From Oligoflexia bacterium (GTDB lineage: Bacteria > Bdellovibrionota > UBA1018): 12,389 bases of DNA. The stretch lies in the NCBI GenBank assembly GCA_903928955.1, contig CAIYTD010000192.1, forward strand, positions 1 to 12,389. The letters run 5' to 3'. Shown here in pieces: positions 7,213 through 12,389 of the stretch. A program made the translations under genes and the position numbers. Under the pieces are notes generated by a model, which ran no database searches, was not told where the DNA came from, and was given only the letters and a program-made list of their open reading frames with translations. The stretch's first letter is position 1; every line of letters begins with the position of its first letter.

Positions 7213-8270
7213 AATTTCATCCTGATAAAAACCCAGGAGATAAAAAAGCCGAGGAACGCTTTAAAGAACTCTCGGAAGCTTACGAGGTACTCTCTGATTC
7301 TCAAAAACGTCAAATGTACGACCAATTCGGTCATGCAGCAGGTGCAAGTGCCCCTGGAGGGGCGGGCGGTTTTGATTTTCAAGGATTTAGTGGTGGATCT
7401 ATTAATGATATCTTTGGCGATATCTTTGGCGATCTTTTTGGGGGCAGTCAAGGCGCAAACCGTGGACGACCTGGGCGACGCAGAACAGGCGGAAAACCAG
7501 GAGATGATTTACGTACATCGATTGACATTACCTTTGAAGAAGCTGCATTTGGAGCAGAAAAGATCATTACAGTTCCTAAAACAGTAAAATGTGAAACTTG
7601 TGCAGGCTTAGGTGCTCAATTAGGAACTCAACCAGAAACATGTGCTCAGTGCGGAGGCCGAGGAGAAGTAAGCTTTCAACAAGGTTTTTTTGCTATTACT
7701 CGACCTTGTCCTCGTTGCAATGGGGCTGGCCAGACGATTCCTCATCCTTGCGTTAACTGTCAAGGCACCGGCCAATCTAAAAAGAGATCTCAAATAGCAG
7801 TAAAAATCCCTGCAGGCGTAGATACGGGACAACGACTGAAACTAACGAATGAAGGCGAAGCAGGTGAAAGAGGAGGTCCATCAGGCGACCTTTATGTGGT
7901 CATTAATATCCTACCACATGATTTTTTTACTCGCGATGAATTTGACATTATTTGCGAAGTTCCAGTTACATTTGTGCATGCAGCCTTAGGAGCGGAAATA
8001 GAGGTTCCCACTTTAGAAGGAAAAGTAAAAGTTAAAATTCCACCCGGGACACAATCGCATAAAATATTAAGACTAAAAAATAAAGGTCTTGCTCGATTGG
8101 GATCTTATGGCCGAGGAGATCAACTTGTGCGTATTATTGTAGAGATTCCATCGAAGCTGACTCCAGAGCAGAAGGAATTACTCAAGCGTTTTGGAGAAAA
8201 CGAAGGGGAAATTGCAGCTCATCCTATGCACCATAATTTTTTTGAGAAAGTGAAAAATCTTTTTGGATAA
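7119..8270 (+). CDS. dnaJ: DnaJ, Hsp40 J-domain co-chaperone
   Basis: Type I (class A) Hsp40 that delivers substrates to DnaK and stimulates its ATPase, 383 aa, close to the E. coli length. The J domain (residues 5-70) holds the essential HPD triad at 34-36. A Gly/Phe-rich linker follows (~75-125, with DIFGDIFGDLFGG). The zinc-binding domain (158-218) keeps all four CxxCxGxG repeats: CETCAGLG, CAQCGGRG, CPRCNGAG and CVNCQGTG. The C-terminal substrate-binding domains then run to ~365. The start is fixed by the conserved KRDYYEVLGV N-terminus, yet the upstream Shine-Dalgarno is poor: AGGA lies 22 nt away and TTGGG 10 nt away. It sits 78 nt after dnaK with no terminator hairpin between them, which suggests co-transcription. 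Its last 8 nt overlap the next gene. Confidence 0.96.
   Translation: MATKRDYYEVLGVERNTPAEDLKKAYRKLAVQFHPDKNPGDKKAEERFKELSEAYEVLSDSQKRQMYDQFGHAAGASAPGGAGGFDFQGFSGGSINDIFGDIFGDLFGGSQGANRGRPGRRRTGGKPGDDLRTSIDITFEEAAFGAEKIITVPKTVKCETCAGLGAQLGTQPETCAQCGGRGEVSFQQGFFAITRPCPRCNGAGQTIPHPCVNCQGTGQSKKRSQIAVKIPAGVDTGQRLKLTNEGEAGERGGPSGDLYVVINILPHDFFTRDEFDIICEVPVTFVHAALGAEIEVPTLEGKVKVKIPPGTQSHKILRLKNKGLARLGSYGRGDQLVRIIVEIPSKLTPEQKELLKRFGENEGEIAAHPMHHNFFEKVKNLFG
7407..7442 (+). repeat. 12-nt tandem repeats in the dnaJ G/F linker
   Basis: GATATCTTTGGC occurs twice in tandem (7407-7418, 7419-7430), followed by a degenerate third unit (7431-7442). It encodes DIFG-DIFG-DLFG. Phe-Gly repeats of this kind are normal in the DnaJ linker, so the repeat is expected from protein function. 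Confidence 0.75.
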
Positions 8271-10278
8271 TAACCCTAAATATTTCAGTCATAAATCAAA
8301 TCTTGATGGGAGGATTATATTCACACTCTTAGTCTCCTTATTGATCTTAGAAGGATGCACGAGTGCTCTAAAAAATAATGTAAAAACCAAACACCACACT
8401 GAATCATTGACTCTTTCAGACAAACAAGAATTCCAAGAGATCGAAAGTCTTTTCTCTCAGAAACTCCTAGAACCCGCTGAATTAAAAATAGTCCACTTTG
8501 AAAAGCATTTCCCTCAAAGTGCTCACCTGCCATCTGTCGAAAATTTCCATGGGCTCATTTTTTTACAAAAAAAGGCACCTGCCGAAGCAGCACTCTATTT
8601 CAAAAAGGCGATTCTCCACAGTACTTCTCAGAAAATTTTTAGAGAATATATTCTGTACAATCTAGCCAGCGCTCAATTTAACTCCAATCAGTTGGATCAA
8701 GCACAAGAAACACTCGCCGAAATCAATCCACTTGCCCTTGACGCTGGAAATCGTCTTAAAATATTTTATTTAAAAGCAAATATTTACGAAAAGAAATCTC
8801 TACCTTTAGAAGCCATCCGAGAACTCTTGAGCGCCATTCAAAGCATTACTGAATCTGATTTTTTAGAAAACAAGAAAACTTTTAGCTCGCTCCTGAATCA
8901 ATCGCTCCAAAATATCAATGAAGTCTCTATGCTAGAGTCTCTCTACGGAAAATATAAAAATTCTCCCGTAGCAGACGCATTTTTATTTCGACTCGCTACC
9001 CAAGAGATGATGCGTGGAAATATAGGCAATAGCGAAAATCTCTTCAAAACCCTCATCGCTCAATATCCTCAAAGCTCTTATTATTCGCAAGCAGCCGATC
9101 TTATTTCTCACCCCAAAACAGACATCCCCGTTGAATCTCATACTATTGGTGTCCTTTTGCCGATGAAAGGGAAATTTGCAAAATTCGGCAGTAAAAGCCT
9201 TCAGGGAATTCAACTTGCACTTGGAATATTTGGACAGAGCGAACCCGATCATCAAATTAACCTAGTGGTTGAAGAAAGTGGCGATGAACCTGAAATCGCA
9301 TTAAAAGCGATCAATCGCCTGGTCTATAAACACCATGTCGTTGCCATTATCGGCCCGCTGCTCACCAAGGGCATTGATCAAATCGCACAAAAAGCTCAAG
9401 AACTTGGAGTGCCCCTTCTCAGTCTAGCTAGACGAGCAAGCGCTCCGCTACAGGATTATGTTTTCCAAGCAGGCCTGACTCAACAACTTCAGGCATTTGA
9501 AATTGCCCACTATGCCATTCAAAAATTAGGGCTCAAAAAATTTGCCATTATTTATCCTAATGATAAATTAGGCATCGAGATTAGCCAAAGCTTTTGGAAG
9601 GCCACTGAATCCATGGGAGGAAAAATAGTAGGAATTGAACCCTATCACGCCGGAGAAACAGACTTTCGTCAGCCCATCGATAAATTATCAGGACTTTACT
9701 ATCCCGAAGCCCGTCAACGCGAACTAAATTTACTTGCGAGAGAACGCGAAGCCAATCACATTATTAAAAGAACTAGAAAAACAGAACAATTTTATAATTT
9801 AAAACCGATTGTCGATTATGACGCTATATTTATTCCAGATGAGCCACAAGTCACTGGACAAATTCTTCCCACCTTTGCCTACCGCGACATAGAACATGTT
9901 CTATTTTTAGGAACCTCTTCATGGAATTCACCGGATTTTCTAGCTCGAACACAAAGCTATAGCGAAAACTCTATTTTTGTAGACGCTTTTTTTCCAGAAA
10001 GCTCCTCTCTGGTAGTTCAAAAATTCATTGAAAAATATAAAAATACTTTTGGACAAGCTCCTTCCTCGCTAGAAGCAATCGCTTATGACGCAGGACTTCT
10101 CATTGAAAACGCCATTCACTCGAGCAAAAATCCATCCCGAGCTGACATTAGAGATGCTTTGAGATCAAGTCGGAATATTTTAGGAGTCACAGGGACTCTT
10201 TCTTTTCAGGAGGGTCAATTTTTTAGAGATTTACCCGTCATCCAAGTCAAAAATGGCCGTTTTATAGAAGCTCAGTAA
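8263..10278 (+). CDS. outer-membrane-type lipoprotein, TPR-like plus LpoA-like periplasmic-binding domain
   Basis: Predicted lipoprotein of 671 aa. A 17-residue polar N-region containing K and R is followed by the hydrophobic stretch IIFTLLVSLLIL and lipidation site C32 (LEGC; Glu at -2 is unusual for a lipobox). Residues ~50-290 are helical and repeat-like (for example LFKTLIAQYPQSSYYSQA), as in TPR proteins. From ~295 (IGVLLPMKGKFAKFGSKSLQGIQLAL) to the end it matches the type I periplasmic-binding fold seen in LpoA and amino-acid-binding proteins, including DYDAIFIPDEP and the later LEAIAYDAG. TPR plus this fold is the arrangement of LpoA, the outer-membrane activator of PBP1A, so a peptidoglycan-synthesis role is a reasonable inference. 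An amino-acid-binding or sensor role is the alternative. TTG 8263 is the only usable start: TGA is in frame at 8251, and the next in-frame start would remove the signal peptide. Overlap with dnaJ suggests translational coupling. Confidence 0.72.
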   Translation: MDNNPKYFSHKSNLDGRIIFTLLVSLLILEGCTSALKNNVKTKHHTESLTLSDKQEFQEIESLFSQKLLEPAELKIVHFEKHFPQSAHLPSVENFHGLIFLQKKAPAEAALYFKKAILHSTSQKIFREYILYNLASAQFNSNQLDQAQETLAEINPLALDAGNRLKIFYLKANIYEKKSLPLEAIRELLSAIQSITESDFLENKKTFSSLLNQSLQNINEVSMLESLYGKYKNSPVADAFLFRLATQEMMRGNIGNSENLFKTLIAQYPQSSYYSQAADLISHPKTDIPVESHTIGVLLPMKGKFAKFGSKSLQGIQLALGIFGQSEPDHQINLVVEESGDEPEIALKAINRLVYKHHVVAIIGPLLTKGIDQIAQKAQELGVPLLSLARRASAPLQDYVFQAGLTQQLQAFEIAHYAIQKLGLKKFAIIYPNDKLGIEISQSFWKATESMGGKIVGIEPYHAGETDFRQPIDKLSGLYYPEARQRELNLLAREREANHIIKRTRKTEQFYNLKPIVDYDAIFIPDEPQVTGQILPTFAYRDIEHVLFLGTSSWNSPDFLARTQSYSENSIFVDAFFPESSSLVVQKFIEKYKNTFGQAPSSLEAIAYDAGLLIENAIHSSKNPSRADIRDALRSSRNILGVTGTLSFQEGQFFRDLPVIQVKNGRFIEAQ

Positions 10279-10312
10279 GGCAAATACTGCCGATTTTAAA
10301 TTTCTTCGCCTC

Positions 10313-10321
10313 TGTCATACT
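10313..10321 (+). promoter_or_regulatory. weak candidate extended -10 promoter for fliD
   Basis: TGT directly before CATACT (10316-10321, 4/6 to the -10 consensus) forms an extended -10 in the 84-nt gap before fliD. No good -35 lies 16-18 nt upstream. The gap also holds a 4-bp GGCA/TGCC hairpin (10279-10291) followed by a short T-run, too weak to call a terminator, and no convincing sigma-28 site. Confidence 0.2.
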
Positions 10322-10362
10322 AATAAAGAAAGACAATCTCTGAAAAAACGTCAGGAGGACTG

Positions 10363-11769
10363 ATGGGTTTACGCTTCGATCCCATAGGCGGGGGTCAATT
10401 CAAGCAAGCCGTTCAACAGATTATTGAGGCTGAAGGCCAACCTATTAAGGCCCTTGAAGTTCGAAAAAATAAAGAAAATGCTCGTTTTAAATTATTTCAA
10501 GAATTTAAATCTAAGTTCTCGCCATTAGATAAATCTATTTCCGAACTTTCTAATTTTAGAAAATTTCGCGAAATGAAAGTTGACTTAGGCGATGGAAGTA
10601 ATCTTGTCGGCATTACTTTAGATAAAGAACGAGCGGAACCGGGCCAATACACCCTAGAAGTGTTAGATCTCGCGACTCGGTCTGCAACTCTGTCCATTGG
10701 CGTCAGTGATCCTAACGAGCCTGCCCTCGGAATGGGTTTTATCACAATCAATCAAACGGATGGAAACTCTCATGAAATCTATGTAGATGATCAACAATCT
10801 AGCCTTTATGGAATTGCTAAACTGATCAATCAGCACACCAACTCACCTGTACGTGCGGCTGTCATTAAAGACGCTTCATCTACAGATGAACCTTGGAAAC
10901 TTCTTCTTACTGGAAAAAAAGACGGTGCTCTCAATCAACTCGATATTCCAGAATTCTATTTTATGGATACAGATGTTTCTTTCTATATCGACGATGATAA
11001 AGACGCAAAAAATGCTGAATTCACAATAGATGGATTTGCAATTGAAGGAGCAAGTAATGACATTAATGAATTTCTTCCAGGAGTCAATCTTCACCTCAAA
11101 CAAGCACATCCTGATCACCCTTTTACGATTACTATCTCTGCAGATAATCAGAAGATGACGGGTAAAATTAAGTCTTTAATTGATAACTTAAACCAAATTC
11201 TTCAGTTTATTGGAAAACAAAATGCAATCGATCAACATACCGATACTACAACTACTTTTGCAGGGGATACAAGCTTACAAACAATGGAATATCGCCTTAG
11301 AAATCTGATCCACCAATCATTCCCAGCTGGGGATCCTGATTCTGATGATTTTACTTTAATAACGATGAATCAGCTAGGAGTTGAATTCGATAAAGCAGGC
11401 ACACTCCTCTTCAAAGAAGAAAAATTTAATAAAAGCTTAGAAGATAATTTTGATCACATTTCTGACGCAATCACTGGGCCGACTGGATTTATACAGCAAA
11501 TTCGAGCCACAATTGACGGTTATACCCAAAGCAGCAATGGACTTCTAGCTGTCAAAGAACGTGGAATTCAGTCTAGAATTAAAGAAATTGATAATCAAAT
11601 TGATCAAAAAACACGATTACTTGACAAGCGAAAAGAGGACTTAGTCAGTCAATACTCTCGATTAGAATCTACTCTTGGAAATCTACAAAGGCAACAGCAG
11701 TTTCTCAGTGCAAGCCTTCCTGGAGCTGGTAGTGGCGGCAATATCGTTTCTCAACTTCTAGGAGGTTAA
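10363..11769 (+). CDS. fliD: FliD, flagellar filament cap (hook-associated protein 2)
   Basis: Exported protein that forms the cap at the filament tip and promotes flagellin folding during assembly, 468 aa. The N-terminal FliD_N-type region (~5-105) includes IIEAEGQPIKALEVRKNKEN, equivalent to the conserved segment of the family that ends in QP(L/I)xALE. The middle is divergent and beta-rich, as expected for exposed D2/D3 domains. The C-terminal FliD_C region (~215-460) ends in a long coiled coil (RIKEIDNQIDQKTRLLDKRK to RLESTLGNLQRQQQFLSASL), the usual D0/D1 helix that binds the filament. As expected for a flagellar type III substrate, there is no Sec signal peptide. The ATG at 10363 follows a strong AGGAGG at 10353-10358. 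fliS comes 15 nt after its stop, the common fliD-fliS order. Confidence 0.9.
   Translation: MGLRFDPIGGGQFKQAVQQIIEAEGQPIKALEVRKNKENARFKLFQEFKSKFSPLDKSISELSNFRKFREMKVDLGDGSNLVGITLDKERAEPGQYTLEVLDLATRSATLSIGVSDPNEPALGMGFITINQTDGNSHEIYVDDQQSSLYGIAKLINQHTNSPVRAAVIKDASSTDEPWKLLLTGKKDGALNQLDIPEFYFMDTDVSFYIDDDKDAKNAEFTIDGFAIEGASNDINEFLPGVNLHLKQAHPDHPFTITISADNQKMTGKIKSLIDNLNQILQFIGKQNAIDQHTDTTTTFAGDTSLQTMEYRLRNLIHQSFPAGDPDSDDFTLITMNQLGVEFDKAGTLLFKEEKFNKSLEDNFDHISDAITGPTGFIQQIRATIDGYTQSSNGLLAVKERGIQSRIKEIDNQIDQKTRLLDKRKEDLVSQYSRLESTLGNLQRQQQFLSASLPGAGSGGNIVSQLLGG
11760..11766 (+). promoter_or_regulatory. perfect Shine-Dalgarno over the fliD stop, distant from fliS
   Basis: AGGAGGT is built from the last two codons of fliD (Gly-Gly) just before TAA. 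It is 18 nt upstream of the fliS ATG at 11785, much farther than the usual 5-9 nt. A TAG in frame at 11770 and the absence of another start codon exclude a closer start for fliS. Confidence 0.5.
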
Positions 11770-11784
11770 TAGCAAAACAAAAAT

Positions 11785-12171
11785 ATGGCTGGCAATCAAG
11801 GTGTAAATCAATATAAACAAATGGCAATTACAACTGCCAATCGCGGGCAGCTTCTCATTATGCTCTATGAGGCTGCAATACAAAACATTAAAAAGTCAAT
11901 ACTTGCTCTTGAGAAAAGAGACCTGGCCTCAAAAGGAAGCGCTATTGGAAAAGCCCATGACATCATTAATGAGCTTTTAAATACTTTAAATTTTGAAGTA
12001 GGTGGAAATATTGCTCAAGACTTAGAACGTCTGTACAATTTTATGACAGAGCAACTGATTAAAGCTAATCTAGAAAACTCGAAAGAACCACTTTTAGGAG
12101 TACAAAAATTACTTGAAACCCTGCTCAGCGCGTGGAAAGAAGCTGTCGAACAAGTGAATAAAAAGAAATAA
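11785..12171 (+). CDS. fliS: FliS, flagellin export chaperone
   Basis: Small cytoplasmic chaperone of 128 aa that binds the C-terminal helix of flagellin, prevents early polymerisation and delivers it to the flagellar export gate. The protein is all-helical, with the family pattern of a conserved Tyr near the N-terminus (NQYKQMAITTANRGQLLIML), then LYEAAIQNIKKSI, the AHDIINELLNTLNFEVGGNIAQ segment, and the C-terminal LLETLLSAWKEAVEQ helix. Length and position right after fliD fit FliS well. No flagellin gene is present in the window. Its stop is 1 nt before the next ORF, which suggests a continuing fliD-fliS operon. Confidence 0.92.
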   Translation: MAGNQGVNQYKQMAITTANRGQLLIMLYEAAIQNIKKSILALEKRDLASKGSAIGKAHDIINELLNTLNFEVGGNIAQDLERLYNFMTEQLIKANLENSKEPLLGVQKLLETLLSAWKEAVEQVNKKK

Positions 12172-12172
12172 A

Positions 12173-12389
12173 ATGATTTTTCTAAAACTACTTAAAAATA
12201 AAAGCAAATGTTTAGAAAAATTCCTGAACGATTCAAAAATTTTTCTTTCCACCCTTGAAACCGGAGATTTATCTCAGTTGCAGAAATTTCAAAATCGAAG
12301 AGAATCTATTATTAAAGCTCTCAAATTTTATGACCATAAAATATCATCTTCGATAAATAGCCTCTCTGCCTCAGAAAAAACAGAAGAAC
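12173..12389 (+). CDS. partial small ORF after fliS, possible FliT/FlgN-type chaperone
   Basis: An ORF starts at ATG 12173, 1 nt after the fliS stop, and stays open for 72 codons to the window edge. The visible part is Lys-rich and helical: MIFLKLLKNKSKCLEKFLND, then LETGDLSQLQKFQNRRESII and KALKFYDHKI. The pattern of a short helix, then 'L..L..RR..II..L', resembles FliT/FlgN-type flagellar chaperones, and fliT commonly follows fliS. The sequence match is weak, so the function is inferred mainly from position. No strong Shine-Dalgarno is seen, so translation is probably coupled to fliS. Confidence 0.55.
   Translation, partial: MIFLKLLKNKSKCLEKFLNDSKIFLSTLETGDLSQLQKFQNRRESIIKALKFYDHKISSSINSLSASEKTEE

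Noticed and set aside
10288..10296. Sigma-28 flagellar promoter (GCCGAT-like -10) before fliD
   Set aside because: GCCGATTT resembles the sigma-28 -10, but there is no TAAA-type -35 at the right distance upstream.
10279..10297. Rho-independent terminator after the lipoprotein gene
   Set aside because: The stem is only 4 bp (GGCA/TGCC) and competes with another 5-bp pairing (CAGTA/TACTG); the T-run is only four long.

Overview
This AT-rich bacterial window carries conserved housekeeping and flagellar genes. I found no mobile element, CRISPR array, tRNA/rRNA or defence module. The gene set is an M16 peptidase, hemW, grpE-dnaK-dnaJ, an LpoA-like lipoprotein, then fliD-fliS. It points to a motile Gram-negative, lipoprotein-exporting bacterium. 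The FliD N-terminus (GLRFDPIGGGQFKQ) and the TPR plus periplasmic-binding-domain lipoprotein make a Bdellovibrionota/Oligoflexia-type (former Deltaproteobacteria) lineage my best guess. That assignment is inference and only moderately secure.

Layout. Positions 1-380 hold the 3' end of an unrecognised, cysteine- and histidine-containing protein on the + strand. It converges, with an 11-nt gap, on a large two-copy M16B metallopeptidase gene on the - strand (392-3064). About 200 nt of divergent spacer follow, containing a 14-nt dyad, then hemW (3267-4373). The rest is on the + strand. grpE (4447-5037), dnaK (5124-7040) and dnaJ (7119-8270) form a chaperone block with a plausible sigma-70-type promoter upstream of grpE and no CIRCE element that I can see. 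A lipoprotein gene with a TTG start (8263-10278) overlaps the end of dnaJ by 8 nt. After an 84-nt gap come fliD (10363-11769), fliS (11785-12171) and a truncated small ORF (12173 to the edge), whose position suggests a FliT/FlgN-type chaperone.

How the genes work together. GrpE, DnaK and DnaJ form one Hsp70 machine: nucleotide exchange factor, ATPase and J-domain co-chaperone. HemW is a radical-SAM heme chaperone. The lipoprotein probably sits at the outer membrane and may activate peptidoglycan synthesis. FliD caps the growing flagellar filament, and FliS keeps flagellin soluble before export.

The points worth a second look are small-scale: a duplicated dnaK translation-start segment with an in-frame upstream TTG, the dyad in front of hemW, a 10-bp complementarity that brackets the dnaJ start codon, the poorly placed Shine-Dalgarno sequences of the lipoprotein gene and fliS, and the two unidentified edge ORFs. 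I do not see a clear previously undescribed system.
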